A stretch of DNA of 64,000 bases from Rachycentron canadum. Taxonomy: Eukaryota > Chordata > Actinopteri > Carangiformes > Rachycentridae. Position 1 is the first letter of the stretch, and every line of letters begins with the position of its first letter. The stretch covers positions 16,686,219 through 16,750,218 of the forward strand of contig CM076659.1 of assembly GCA_038496675.1 (NCBI GenBank). Direction: 5' to 3'. The notes beneath the pieces are model-generated. The model was given only the letters and a program-made list of their open reading frames with translations. It did not search any database and was not told the DNA's origin. Shown in pieces: positions 25,475 to 39,500 of the stretch. The position numbers were made by a program, and so were the translations under genes.

Positions 25475-26419
25475 AACAATCAATTATTAAAGTAGTTTTC
25501 AGCCTTAAAAGGTTTCTCTCTCTCTTTGTCTCATTTTAAACTAAATCACATATATTACAGTGACCCTGGAGATAAAGTCTCTCATTGTCGCAACAGGAAG
25601 AAGAATTTAACAGAACTTTTGTGAATTTGAAGACACGTTTCTACTTTAAGGCCACATGGTACAGCTTGACTTAGTCCTGATTGGCTCATGTAATTAAAAA
25701 AGCATCAGGCCACTGGAATTTGTCACAACCATGTAATTTCACCTTAAATTAAACATGTATCATGTACAAAGCATCACAAAGAACACTCATCTTTTCCTGG
25801 GCCAGAGTAGACTGAATGATATGGAGCCTTTAAGATATTTGTATCTCCACTCTCCTCAGAGATAATGGCAGGTTAATGAACCTGCAGAAACGTTTATTAT
25901 CTTCCCCCCACTTTGTCTCTGCTCCTGACTTATAGAGTGTAACCTATCAGGTAATCGGAGTGGTGTTACTTTACACAGTCACAGGACAGGTTTTTCTCTG
26001 GATTTTATGCCTGAATTTTCCCACTGGTTTCCAATCAAAAATGCTGCATTAATAATGACCAGTAACTGAAAACATCCAAAAGTGGTTTCACAATACTTCA
26101 ATAATTTAACTATTTCCACATCTACCTCTATAAAATACTCAAAATTAGTTTGCTGCTTGGGTTTTACTTCATGTGACAACACAGTGATATACAAACATAC
26201 GGTACATCATGACATGATATGTTATGTCTTGTCTTTTTCCACATATTTTTATAGATGACTTCAGGGATTGTGCTCATCACTGATTATCATTTATTTGGAA
26301 AATGAGAATTTAAAGCAGAACTGATTGATTCTTTTGTCCAGTGGAAAAAACTGTAAACACAACACTGATATATTTTCACCTTCTCAAGTTAATATGGCAA
26401 ATAGCAAACAGATACTTAT

Positions 26420-26830
26420 TTATAGTTGTCTCTTTACATAGACTGCATATGAAGATGGATGTAGCCTCTGTTACATCACCTATAGGTTTCTAAGGGGGGG
26501 CTGCTTCACTGTTGCCACCTTGGCAGACTCTGCTGAAATCTTTAGCAGCTAAATACTTCAGTCTCTAGCTGGTGTCTAACTAACTGTCTATCTTCCATTT
26601 GGTGCTGAGCAGGTGCAGGTGGTGTACATTGGGTTTATCAAAGCTTTTTAGTGGATATGCTGTGGCTAGAAATGGTTTGATGAGCCTGAATGAAAGCAAT
26701 TAAGTTGTAAATAAAATCTAAAAATGTTCCCTAAAACTGAAGATGATTTCTGGGCTGTGACATAATCCACACTGCACATTTGATCCAATGCAGCTTCAAA
26801 ATTAAGCTATGTGATAATGCTAAAGTGTCT
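26420..26830. repeat. Eroded teleost dispersed repeat
   Basis: The segment starting with a CATAGACTGCATATGAAGAT-type motif and continuing through GATGTAGCCTCTGTTACATC, a CACCTATAGGTTT stretch and GTTGCCACCTTGG resembles a non-coding repeat that recurs across teleost genomes. Recognition is from memory; boundaries are approximate and no terminal repeats were resolved. Confidence 0.45.
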
Positions 26831-27242
26831 GTGGGTGGAGGTGGCTGGTATAATTTGCCATGAGCTTCTTTATTTTGAAAAGGAAACTCCTGTTATAGCC
26901 ACTGTGTGCAAAACAAACAGAGGCGCTGGCACCCAACTAACATAAAGGGTAATAAAGTTCATACAACCTAAAACCTCTTGAGCTGTTTCTTTACTCAATA
27001 ATAACCAAGATATTTCAGCTGCACAGGTTTTACTGTTTTACTGCCTTTGGGCACAAAATTCCTGGTTGTTTCAAAATCCCGTCACAGGTCACCAGCTCAC
27101 ATGCTCACATTATACACCAGGTAGCCTTGGGTGCTGTGAGATGAAGGGTGTGTCCAGTCTGCTCCAGTGCAAAGAGCTGTTTTGGGGAAGGCATCTTGTA
27201 CACACAATAGCAGAACGGGTTTGTGTGCTAACTTAGCTCTCC

Positions 27243-27249
27243 TATAAGG
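27243..27249 (+). promoter_or_regulatory. TATA-like element of mal
   Basis: TATAAGG lies 88 bp before the mal start codon, leaving room for a 5' UTR of about 60 bp. Confidence 0.4.
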
Positions 27250-27336
27250 CTAAGGAACACCTGCTGCTGCTCCATTAGTTCAGAGGAAAAGGCAGGTCGC
27301 TCACCGTTGACTCTCTGGGTGAAGGAACAGGCAGAG

Positions 27337-30300
27337 ATGGCTGCAACCACTGCTCAGCCAATGGGGAGCCTGCCCAGCGGACTGGAGATATGCACCACGG
27401 CCCCGGATATATTTTACCTTCCTGAGCTGGTGAGTGGACAATGACAAGAGGACACAGCAGTTGACCTTGAAGACATTTATGAAGGGATTCATTCTTTACA
27501 TTTTGAAATTATTCACTTCTCCTTATTTTGATTCAACTGATTTTATGCATTTTAGACACAACAAATATTGTAACATAGTCCCACACATTTCTTTCAGGGC
27601 AATGATTTCCAAAGAAATTACAAATTTTAAAATTAGAAAGGATTATTGTTTTTTTAATGGACTAAAATTGATAGACACACTGCTTCAGATAACGAATGAA
27701 CAAATATTGAACTTTTTTTAACCTCAAAATGTATGACATTTTTAAATCAGCACAAATTATATATAAATATTAATTAAACTGATGTCAGCAGCTACAAAAA
27801 ATAGTAGACACAAATATAATGTAAAGCTGAATGTTGATTTTGAAGTGATTGGTAGAATTTGATGCATTTTGGTGAAATTGCAGAGGATGAAACATATTCC
27901 TACTATGGGAGTAGCCCCCACATCCACATCTCACATTTCACTCATATTGTATCTGTGCCACTAATCTAAGAAAGAATGCGGCCAACTCTTCATCTCACTG
28001 GATGATAGAGACAAAAGATAGAAACTCATATAACCACTGGAAAAATAACTGGATGAATTGCAGAAATGGTGAAATTCTTTCACCCTAATTAAAAGAATGC
28101 ATGATGAACCTGACAGGAACTCCAACAGAGTAAACCTCATAAAATGTGAATCGCATTGATTTGATGTTGAATAGATCAGGTGTGTACTGTATTTTCATGT
28201 ACTAACATGTGACTTTTGGCCACATGAAGCTGATTCAGTGCATTGAAGGCTGAAGCATATGACAAGATGACCAAAAGACAAACAGTCCTGGTGACACATT
28301 TGGTCATTTAATTTGGGTTGACATAATCACAGTTCTACTACCATTTTAAAACTTTTGCTCTGATAATCATCTTTTGAATTATTATATGCATGATTATTCT
28401 GTCTACCAATCCCGATGCAGTTGGTGCTGTAAAACAAAATCAGTGAAATTGTTTTAAAAAGATTTAAGGTATTTTAAAGATAAGCTGTGACATAAGAGGA
28501 CTTATTGTTACATGGTCAATAGTAGTAATCTATAGTTATTGATGTCATGTGGAGAACTGTTTTGTATTTACACTCAGTGTTTGTCACCAAAACTCATGGT
28601 GCGTATCACATTTCCTTGAAATTCCTTTTATATTCAACTAATTAGCAACAGCAAATTAATTTTGCAACCAGATTATGTTTTCTATTCATGTCATAAAATT
28701 CTGTCTGTTCTGTCCTGTATTTTGCAAGTTGGAAAAATACTGATATTGACAGTGTCAGTGAAATATTCACAATGAACTTTTTCTTTCTCCCCCAAATTCC
28801 AACAAACTTGCTGAATGGATTTACTTAATGAGAAAACATTTGCAGAGCTCTGCAGCTAAACTCCACCTTAAAATCCAACACGACACATAACCTGCTGAAA
28901 AGCTGAGTTGAGACAAAGCTGTCGTCAGTTCTGGATCAGGTTATTAGGAGTTAGGCGCTAGCTCAGTCGGGTACGACACAGTTCACTAAATTCCTGAGAA
29001 TTCAGACCACACAATGTGGTTAATACTTTATCTACAGTACTATCAGGCTAAACACCTAACCTTAAGTCTGAGTGAGGTACACAACATAGAGAAGGTAAAG
29101 AGAAGTGTATCCTGCTGATTTGATATTCATAGGTTGTATTATGATACAGTTTTTTTTTACTTTTATTTTAGTGTTTTGATGCAGTTTAGACTTTTGTTTG
29201 TAATCACTGTCAAAGATCGTGAAGGTCAAGCTGAAGTGAAGAAGTTTTTTTTTTTTTTTTTACAAAAACTTGAGGTTTTTTACTTGTTTTTTAATGAGGG
29301 GTCTGAAACCAGATACTTACAATTATAAATGTTATCTTCAGCCTTTTGGTTGCTATGCTATGAATCTTGGGATAAATTGGGCCACGAAGGATCCACCCAC
29401 TGAAGCCTTTTTTTGAAGAGGAAAAGAAGGCTGTGTTTTCCGGCCACATTTGAAGGAGCCTTCAAAATTATCTATTGTATCAAAATACCATTTATATTTT
29501 ATTCTTTTGTGCATCAACACTTCATTATACAGACTTCCACCTGGAGACTTTCACTCTCTCTTCAGTGAGACTAAAACTCAGCACATTTTCACCTTTTAAA
29601 GACTGTACTAAAAAAAGTTTTAATAAATCACTGCTGAAGTTTGTGCCTTTTTGCTGGATGAAAGACCTTTTCAACTTTTTAGAGAAGAAGCCTGATTTCA
29701 AACTGCTCTCAGTTTCTCAGTCCAATATATCATATTTCAAAGTGTTACACACAGTTACAGTGTTCAGTGATGGAGGGTCTGATCATTAATTTTAAACAGA
29801 TACTATGCATGAAATGTTCATCTCCCCCTGTTTCTATTGGATTTCTTAGATTAAGCTGTTTCTTCTGGTTAAAGGAGTTTTCAACTGGTGGCTTTTAATA
29901 GAGGCTTATACAGAGCTGGTTTTCCTTTAAAGTCTTGTTGCTTACATGATGGTATATTCTCAATTAACCTTGAAATTATAGCTAGAGCAAAAAGCATTGT
30001 GTCTCTGGAAGGATGTTTGGTTGATACACAACTTATACACAAAAATTGTGTTGCTTTGTGGTCTGAGGTATGTACCATGTAAATATAGTGTCATTATTTA
30101 AGGCCCTGATTTCCTGTTTTAACACTCAATAACTAAGGCAAACCTGCCCCAGAATATAATAGATATATAATCTCATAGGAAAGCAGTCACTGATTTTACA
30201 TAAAGGGCATTAGTATGTGTTTAGAAAAGCAGTTTAAATGGTGTCTGAGTGCATGTAAAGGTATATCATTGTTATACCTTCTGTCTGCCCATGCTTCTCC

Positions 30301-31088
30301 TCCGCCCTGCAGGTGTTTGGTGGTTTGGTTTGGATCCTGGTGGCGTCGACCCACGTGGAGCCGCCAAACCCTCTGGGCTGGGTGATGTTCGTCTCGGTCT
30401 TCTGCTTCGTCCTGACCTTCCTCTGGATGATCATCTTTGTTACTGGGGGCCATAAGAACAGCTCTGGCTGGGCTGCTGCTGTAAGAGAGAAGGAATTCAT
30501 CAGATGGGAAATAAAACAGAGAATGAGTGATGGGCTGTGGCCTTGTTGTTAATATTTTTTTATTAATCTTTGTGTGACCAGGACTTTGCTTACCACGGCC
30601 TGGCAGCAGTCTTCTACCTCAGTGCAGGTGTGGCTTTGGCTTACATCACCTTAATTCACAAAGATGGTGTATTTAAAATCTACCAGATTGACATCGCTGC
30701 TGTGGTGAGAAAAGATTTCATGATAGTATCATCAACTGTTCACTGTTCACAGTGTAGATTACTAAAAAAAAAGGCATTTCACTGTTTTTTCTCACTCTCC
30801 TGAAAAGCTGTTCACATCAAATTGGTGAGATGCTAAAATAACATTAAGTCACTTCCAGCTGCTACAATGGAGTTTAAAAGAATAGTTCAATAATAGTTCA
30901 ATTGAAGAGTTATATTAGATTAGACACATATTTTCAAAATATCAAATGGCTCCTTTAAAAGTAGGTAACACAAAACAGCAATTCATTTGTGTTAATCTGT
31001 GTTTGTGTGTCAGGTGTTCGCCTACGTAGCTACTCTCCTCTACTTCATCCACGCCGTCCTCTCTGCCATCCGATGGAAAAACTTCTGA
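27337..31088 (+). CDS. mal: MAL (myelin and lymphocyte) proteolipid
   Basis: Four phase-0 exons, 27337-27429, 30313-30480, 30582-30704 and 31014-31088, coding 152 aa, the typical MAL length. Exon 1 gives a short cytosolic N-terminus ending IFYLPEL. Exon 2 carries span 1 (VFGGLVWILVAS), a short loop with PPNPLGWVMF, and span 2. Exon 3 carries span 3 (AAVFYLSAGVALAYIT). Exon 4 ends with span 4 and the tail S-A-I-R-W-K-N-F. MAL proteins are raft tetraspans that help apical transport in epithelia and myelin membrane assembly. Exon structure and phases equal those of the upstream paralogue, so the pair is a tandem duplication. Its place beside mrps5 is the conserved position of MAL in other vertebrates, which supports the symbol. 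Confidence 0.92.
27430..30312 (+). other. Intron 1 of mal
   Basis: 2.9 kb, AT-rich. It contains a T-rich run near 29247 and a tRNA A-box-like string at 28959-28970 with no matching B-box. No exon or clear transposon was recognised. Confidence 0.7.
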
Positions 31089-31195
31089 CAAGCGATGTTG
31101 ATCCACAAAACCTGTGTCCAAGACATCCTGTGCCTCCTGATGTGTGTGTGTGTGTCTGTGTGCGAGTGTGTGTTACTCAATTTGCTCAGATTCGT

Positions 31196-31201
31196 AATAA
31201 A
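31196..31201 (+). terminator. Poly(A) signal of mal
   Basis: First AATAAA after the mal stop codon, 108 bp downstream; a second is at 31551-31556. Confidence 0.5.
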
Positions 31202-32249
31202 CAATTTAAGCCCCATTCCGGGATATTTAAAAACGTTAAGTGAAAGTTGGGCAGGCGGGGATTTATGATGAAGAACAAAGGAGAAAAAAACATTTCATAC
31301 CATGTGGACAAAAACGTAAAGAATGGAAAGAGAATGAAGAGCCGTTAATTAGAAACATCATTGGGAGTGTTCTTATTGAAACAGATGAAACTAGAGAGAC
31401 AATGAGACAATGGTCGTTCATTACACGAGAGAAGGTGTCAACAGTCCCTTGTTTCTCTGCAGTGACTATAAAGACGTAGCTGTAAAATACTTGACTTATA
31501 ATTTTTTTTTTAGAAGTTTTTTGTAACTAATGCATTTTTCTTTGTCACAGAATAAACACGAGCAAATTGTCAGTATGTAAAGGATCGTGAAGTGTATTTT
31601 TTTAGGTGTAAGACCTTCAGTTGAAATTAATACATAGAAATTAATAATTTTTTGTATTATCAAGATTAAAACAAGATATAGATGTAAACCTTGCTGTGTC
31701 CTTGTTTTATTTGCCCCAAATCAAATCAACTCGCCCCAAATACATCTGATGTTTGCATGATTCCTGTAAAGTTTGGCTACATCACCCCCATGATTGGCTC
31801 TTGAATTGGTTTGCATCAGTCAAAGTGGAGTTGTGCACATAGGTTAATTTTAGTTTTCAAAATAATTTGCGCTTATTTCAGTTTTATTTCAATTGTTCAA
31901 AGAGCTCTGGGTTCCCCCTGCGGTCCACCGATAGTGCTGCTGTTGGTCTTGTGTCCAAACCTGGTCACACTTCTAACAGTGGGTAAATATTGATCCCATT
32001 CCTTTCAATATTTAAAGTCGATAAGCAGGATAAGAGTCCTGGGTGAGGACAAGAGAATTTGGTGGAGACGTGACACGATTCATGACAAAGGATGAAACCT
32101 GGTGACGATTCAGGATCCCTAACCCGAGATGATGGCGATCTAGTGACCCCTGACCTCTTATCTATGACCAATGAATGTCGCCTCCACTAGATGGATTGCC
32201 ATGATACACAGCACTCGCCCCCCTCAGGATGATGGTACATGACCACATA

Positions 32250-32360
32250 CCTGCAAAACTACGTTGTTAAAGTGTTAGCATGCTGATATTAGCATTTAGC
32301 TGTGCCCAAGTACAGTTTTACATGGATATAAACATGGCTGTAGATTCTTAGTTTTGTTAC
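32250..32360 (+). repeat. Eroded teleost dispersed repeat
   Basis: The string GTTAGCATGCTGATATTAGC followed by ATTTAGCTGTGCCCAAGTAC and, further on, CATGGCTGTAGATTCTTAG matches a repeat very common in teleost intergenic DNA. Probably part of the same family as the copy at about 49440. Boundaries approximate. Confidence 0.5.
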
Positions 32361-33286
32361 ATTAGATTTAGTGTTAGGTCTTTGTTTCCTGTTAGAGCCA
32401 CTGGAGCTTAAATTTTAAGGGAAACCTGATGCAAAGTTTATTAAGGGCTCTACACTTCCAAAGTAAATAAACATTATTTAGAGACAATTAGCCAAACTTC
32501 CATTCTGAGAGGAGCTTAGCAGTTTATCTTTTCTCTCTCTCTTTATCTTGTTTTGTCAGCAACAATGAGGTGTAATTCAGCTTCAGTGCAGCAGATGGAC
32601 CAAGGATTCCCCCTGGTGATTGTTTATGGAACATACAAAGACAAAGGAACCATCTTTTCAGGAATGACAATTAATCCACGTGGGCAAATAAACTAATCTT
32701 TTCCACAATTTGACTGTGGTTAACAAGGTCTAGAACAAAACCCTGCAGTGCAGACAGTTCACTTCAGCCTACAAATGAAACCACGAGATGAGACTCAAAC
32801 ACTGCACTGAACTGCAGATTGTGCTGCTGACTGGAGCTCATTTACTCGCTTTGTTACATTTTGGGAGTTAAAACCTATGCATTTTTCTTCAGATGAACTT
32901 ATGTTTCTCAGTGTTTCTTTATTTGTGCATTTCAGTGTCTTTTTACTAACAAAATCGTGGTCTTCATTAGAACATTTTTGTTTATGTACCACTAAAAACA
33001 CTCATCTCTGCTCCAGCTTTTATTCATTAACCAAGTACCTGAAAACGTAATTTCTTTATCCTTGACCATCAGTGCCCTGATACAAACACTGTGGCTTCAT
33101 TTTAGATTTTAATTTTCTGTGTGCCCTAAAAAAATGTCTATTTCACCATTCAGACAGTCATTCGTTGTTGATACAGACAATCAGCAGCTCATTGTGAAGG
33201 TCGGTTGTTGAGGGAAAAATCTCTTCTGATGAATAAAGCTTTTTTGTGGATTTATACTTTATTCATTCTGTATTTAAATTCCACAT

Positions 33287-33292
33287 TTATTT
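33287..33292 (-). terminator. Poly(A) signal of mrps5
   Basis: Minus-strand AATAAA about 275 bp after the mrps5 stop codon; another lies at 33259-33264. Confidence 0.45.
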
Positions 33293-33565
33293 TACACTTA
33301 CATAGGAAACATCAATATCTGGGTTAATATTTTACTGAGCATGTATAAAGGCTGTGGTGGGGTGTAGCTGGAGAAATTGAGAAACGTGTAACTTACGAGC
33401 TTGACTGACAAAACAATAACAGATTTAAAAACTGAATTTTCTGCATGAAAATGTTCTGGACTTAATTTCAGCTTTTCGTCACAAAGTCAGAATGAAACCC
33501 TCCACCCCCCACATGTGGCCTTTAACAGTCCTGTGGTGTGATCCAGTCATCAGCCCACTCCTGCC

Positions 33566-36500
33566 CTACCAGATGGTGCGTTTGACACCTGCCCAGATCG
33601 AGTGTTTGCTGCCCTGCGCAGCGCGCACGTCGTTCCAGTGTAGCTGGGTGTTGGGGACCTCGTCTTCGGGCTCCGGGTCGAGTTTTGCCCCGTGTTTAGG
33701 ACTTGCGACGACCATGGGCAACGGGCCTCGTTGCGACTGATACTCGACGACGTTGAGCTTCTTTGTGTCGGCCAGAGTCTGGTGGCTTCTCTGCAGGGTG
33801 GCACCAGAGGAGGTAGAAGTTAGTGAGGACAGGAATAATAATGGGTGAGGATGAAGAGAGATGTTGTTGAGGCTTGTTAGAAACAATCATGACTCACTAC
33901 TGCTGCCAGATGTCTAATTAGGAAAGTGTCTACTAGAAAGTTACCCTAGACAACCTAAAGGGTGATAATATGCTGCTGTTGTGTGCACAGAATTCACAAC
34001 GATGCTGAAAAGTGATAACTAGTTGTCCTCGCTCAGAGATCTAACACATTTAAGATCCAAAACCAGTGTACAATGAGACTCTTTAATCTCATTTATCTCA
34101 CCTTTACAGAACTGCTTTATAATGATCTTTAACTAAATGTTCAAGACCTCCCTTTATTGCACAGGACTTTGTTGTGTTGTCTAGTGAATAAACAGAGGGT
34201 GGTGCTTTTCCTTGATTACTTGAACCTTACTTGATTGGATAATCCATTGAAGAGGGCCCTGGTGATGTTGAGGTAATTTATAGATCCCTCCACTTTGCAG
34301 TACATGTCCTCTATGCCGATCAGCTTGCACAGAGTGATGACTGCCCGGTGGCAGTGCAGACCATAACCTGCAGAGACACAGAGAGACGCATCGATGTCAC
34401 CAGGGATGGACACATTGAGACATTGTTAAAGTAGTGCACTTCCTAATAATGAATCATTAATTTTAGTAAGTGCACAACAAGTCAGCTGAATTTATCTGCA
34501 CAGTAAATCATACAACTTCGCATTGAGAACAGTTTCCAAAGATTAACAAACAATGAATGAATGGGTTTAAATGGAGCAGTTTGTTTATGTACATCCCTAC
34601 TTTCTCTATAATTTGCACCAAATTACACATTTATTTTCTTTTCAGGATATTATTTAAACACAGACCGAAAAAACAAAGCTTTAACTAAATTTCATCTCAT
34701 GGTATCGTCATGTAGAACCGACCTTACTGAGTAACAGCAGCTGATGATACTGGTGAAGTGTGGTCATATTCTATATTTATCTTACTGTTCACTAAGTCCA
34801 ATGATATGAACTGATAGGGGTTATTAAAAATTATCCCACTGTCAAAAACACATCAGTGAGCCACACTGTTGAATATGATGAAAGTGACCACTGTGTTTTG
34901 TTTAGAGTCAATACCACATACTCCATCCTGGGCCACAGACACTTAAATCGGAGAGAGATGGACTAATGCGCTGTTGTTTAGAATATTTGCCACCTCCTCC
35001 TTTAACCTTGGCCCTACCAACTACCTGCTGAATGAATACAGATGTACCTCTGCTTTGTTTCTTCATGCGAAGTGTTGTCTTCTTGAATTTGGATTCAATG
35101 TCGTGGTAAACTGTTGGAGAGGAAAACAAGCAGTGGATTACACTCACTGACTGTCGAGCAGCGGAAGAGAGGGAACAAACAGCCAAGCTGATACACAATA
35201 ACCCAACAAAATTATTCCTCAATGTCTAATTACGCTCATGTATTTTGTGCCATTTCCAAGTGGCCGCACTTGTGTTTTGTTATGCACCTTTTCTCCTGTT
35301 CTCCCTCAGGGTTTGTGTTTCTCTACCTGCCCACCAGATGTCCCTCCACATGCCAGTGTCTCCTGCTCGCTGCAGCAGCTGTGGCTGATTAGTTATTCAG
35401 ACTCACTCAGGCCCGAGTGAGAGCTGTGTGCTGCTGAATGAAGCCTGAGAAGGCTGCACAGCTCCACCGCTTCAGGTTACAATCTTGTTGTGGTGTCACG
35501 TCGCTTTAAAGCATCTCACTGCATCCATCCAGACATTCAGTTAGAATGTCACACACTTAATGAATAAGCTTCTGTAGCTCGATGATGCAACGAAAGGGAG
35601 GAAAGAGTTATGGATAGAAGAAAATTAGTGAAGAGGTTGAAAATTTGGTGCTCGTCCTGATGGGAAAATGCAAAACTAAATGTCAAATACACATACTCTT
35701 TCAGAAGCGCATGCACAGAAGGAGTGAAACATTTGCTGCAGCTGCAGGGGGTCCGGGCTCAGTTGGAACAGAGTGTGTGTCTTTTGTGTCATTTGTGACT
35801 CACAGATCCAAACAGCGACAAAGTCAGAGCACATTAAAAAAGGCTAATTATTGAATGATGCACAGTCTTTCAGATTCTGTTTCCACCCAAACATCTCACC
35901 TGCCGTTAACCAAAACATACAGCTGCTCTTCAGAAAAAAAAGGTCTTGTTTTCGTCCTCCAAAAACACAAGTCACCAAACCTGCTGCAACATGAATTCAA
36001 GCTCACTTTGGCTTTGTACTGTTCATTAACTTCTACTGTCACTGAAGCCACATGAATATTCACAAAATAACCCTGGTCATGGGAGAGAGGGAGCACTGGT
36101 GCCAACAACAACAACAACTGGAGGGTGTGGAGCTCAGACACCTGCCAGATCTGAACATTGCTCCAACTTATCAAGTGGTAGCTTAATGCTGTTTCCTGTT
36201 TGTTGATCAGGTTTTACTGGAAAAACAAAATGTTTAGCGGCTCAGTTGGGGACAACCAGATGTCGGCCTTCCTGACCAACACACCAAGGCTGCATAACAC
36301 TAATGGAATAAAACTCTTAATCATCTGGTGGCAGAAATCCCAGATCTGGACTGTCACCAAAACCTGGGTTATTACTTGTGCTCTAACCGCTTCAACTCAT
36401 TCAGCTGAGTCCGACACCTCAAGGGTGGGGCTGGGCAATTAACTTCAAAACCATTGACAGAGACATTTAGAGGTGATTTAATCTTGCTCATGTCTGTTCA

Positions 36501-39500
36501 GTCAGTTAATACTTTCCCCAATACGTGACTTCATAAAATATCCCCTTTAAAAAAATACTACCACGTGCTCAGTCATGTGACTCCGCCCCTCCAAGTAATG
36601 TAAGTCTGTGCTCACTCAAAGCATGAAGTGGCGATATGGATGACATGAATGACAACACTGAGTTTCAGGCCACGTCCACACTAGTGTTTGAAGAGTGTTG
36701 AGTAATTTTCCTAAAACAGAGACTTTGTGAAACGATGACAGACACCTGCCTCGCCTGACTGGGTCTCATCAGTCATGGCTACCAGTGGTGAAGGTAGCGG
36801 GGATTGTGACCAAAGCTAACATGACCAATTTATTTAATCACTTGGATCGCAATCCTAATGCCTCTATACAAAGAGAGAGAGACCAATGATTTGATCTAAT
36901 TTGAAGCCGTATCATCCAGCTCTAAGTGAAAATTGTACAACTCGGTTGGCAACTCTGTTTTCAGTGAGTGAGAAATAAAGGTGACTGACGACAGATAAGA
37001 TCAAGATGCTGTCAGATTTAAGCATGAACACGATAACACAATCCTCTAAAAGACTGTCTTTGTCTTTGAGTGATAGGACGAACAAGTAAACAACCAATCA
37101 CATGGTGGTTCAGACAGGTCACAGATGGTTGCACAGTGTGAGCTGGCATATGTAAGGATCTGTTTTTTTTTTAATCTATGGACCTTGCAAAAATGAAATA
37201 TACCACAGTTCAAACTGGGTAGAAATACACACACAAGCACACACTCCTCACCTGGTTTTGGGCCAAAGCAGGAAGCTAACTTTCTCCTCTGGTCGGCGCA
37301 GTGGAGGCTGATGACTCATGCGTACACTATTAATCTTCCTGGCTTTGCTCTCCAGCAGCAGCCAAATGGAGTTTTACAATAAAAAAGTACAAGCGGTGCA
37401 TTTTAACTCTCATACCCCCCTTTTTTTTCATATCCATTTTTTTGATTATGTCACTTGTATGGATATAAGCAGGCAATAGGAGGAGACGTGCAGGACAGGA
37501 GTGGAAGAGATGTAGGAGAGGAGGAGGGAAATTAGAAGAGAGATGGAGGCAGAGGGGAGATGAGGAGGGATGGATAGAAAGAGCAAGGTGGGAGGAAGGG
37601 GAAGCAAGAGGGTGGAAGAAATTGAGTTGTGAAGTGGGAGAAGGTATTTTGGGCACCATTGATTCTGTAAGTGAAGAACCAGTCATTTTTTTTCATAGGA
37701 AATGTTTCATGACTCTGTTGGAAACTCTCCTCTCATTCTCCTCTTTTCCCTTAAATTTGGTCCTTTGGTAAAAAGTTCAGACAGTGTTTGTACATCCCCA
37801 TATATTTCAGGTCAGATGATCCTATTAGCTCCCAATATTTTCACTAGACTGAATCAGCCAAATGGCCAACGCTCTCATTTACAACAATGTTTTTACATAG
37901 CAGTTGTATTATAATACGGTGGCCTTGGCGTTGGATATAAAGTCTTCCTCACTATATGTTTTACAACAAATTATTTATTAATCATTAACACATTTATAGC
38001 CACATATTCATCTGGAATTGTGGTCTGGCATTAATAACAATGTGATCTTGATTGTGCGTCATGAATTATGAATGAAATCACGTCAGGACGAAAACTAATA
38101 TGTCACGCTCTTTGTCTTGTTGGTCTGACGACGACATGGTAGTGATGACACATGGTCCTTTTTCAGTCTAATAAGTGTGAAGACACTCTGATTTTTTTTT
38201 CCTTTGATGATAAAAAGTCAAAGATAAAAGACTGTGGACATGAAAATGAAAGATTAGAGGGTGACTCAGGGTTGTTCAGAGAAAAACACTGAGCGGAGAG
38301 AGTTGAATGTGTCAGCGAGTGAAAGCTTGAGATCACGGTGCAGCTTAAATCAACTTTGGGTTCTGGAGAAATTTTGGATGAATTTGTTTTGTTTATAACT
38401 GTCATGACTAAGTGTTCATGGGTATTGTAGTATTTAGAGTCATCAGATGACAAACTGAAAGACAAATCATGATTTCAAGTATCATTATCAAGTTATTGTC
38501 TTTACAGGTTTGGTCTCAGAGTCACAGTGAATAATGTGAATTTAAAAAGTGGATACAACAACAAATAAAACTTAGATGATAAAACTTCTAAAAAACTGCT
38601 GTTTATCACATTTTTCAACTGTATGAAGAGAAAGATGGATGTGGATTTAAGATGGAGGAAGAGGAGAAGAATAAAGGAAAGAAACACAGACACACACACA
38701 CAACTTACTGGTGTGGTTGTTGCATCGATCTATATAGTACAAGTAGTGGATGGCTCTGTTCTTGGCCTGCAGTTACATGGGACACACACAGGAGAGAGGA
38801 AAGTTAACTTCAGTTGGGGAGCTCGGTGGCTGCTGTAGCTACAGTTAAATAATAAATAGGGGAAACAGTAAAACACAGAGGCCTCTGCATAGAAGAGGGT
38901 TGCTTAAGTTTATTGTTGGATTTTGCTCAATTGCCTAGATTAAATCAAACACAGGTACATTTAGTTACAAGAGAAATGTGAAGGGGTCCAAAATCAGTGA
39001 ATTCATTTACATAATAAGTTGTTGTTGTGTTGGTTTGTGGATTCAACACATTAAATGGTAAATGTCGTCCAATGAATCATAATGTGGAACAATCAACTGT
39101 AATCAACTTTGTATTCTGGGTGTCAGTGAGTCTGAAGTCTGGCTGCTGGTTCTGGCTCATTATTATTTAAATTAATTTAATTCTACAATACAAAAATCAA
39201 TATTCTTTTATGTAACACAAAAACTGTCTGACTGATGATTTTGCTCAAAAAACCTTACCTTCCTGAGAGCGATCCATCTGTTTGTCGCTTTACCCAAAGC
39301 AAAGCCTGATGGGAGAGAGGGAGGAGAGTCAGCTTTAAAACATCCGAGGGCAGAGTGAACATAGTCAGGCCACATTGACAGAGGAGCTCAATGTGGCACA
39401 GAGAATATAAAATGAAGAGAAGTTCATTGAGCTATTGATTAGGGACGTTGCCAAACAACCCCAGATGTTCATGTTTCAGATTCAGTTGTTTAATTAATGT

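Larger units (their letters stand above)
24467..27336. other. Region between the two MAL-family genes
   Basis: Holds the 3' UTR of the upstream gene with a cluster of AATAAA signals at 25461-25474, an eroded dispersed repeat (about 26420-26830) and the promoter of the second gene. No coding exon was found. Confidence 0.6.
31089..33565. other. Convergent intergenic region between mal and mrps5
   Basis: Tail-to-tail spacer that must contain both 3' UTRs. AATAAA at 31196-31201 and 31551-31556 serve the plus strand; minus-strand signals lie at 33287-33292 and 33259-33264. A dispersed repeat copy is at about 32250-32360. No coding exon was found. Confidence 0.65.

Noticed and set aside
28959..28970. 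tRNA A-box string TAGCTCAGTCGG in mal intron 1
   Set aside because: No B-box at the right distance, and the flanks do not fold into a cloverleaf; at most a decayed tRNA or SINE head.
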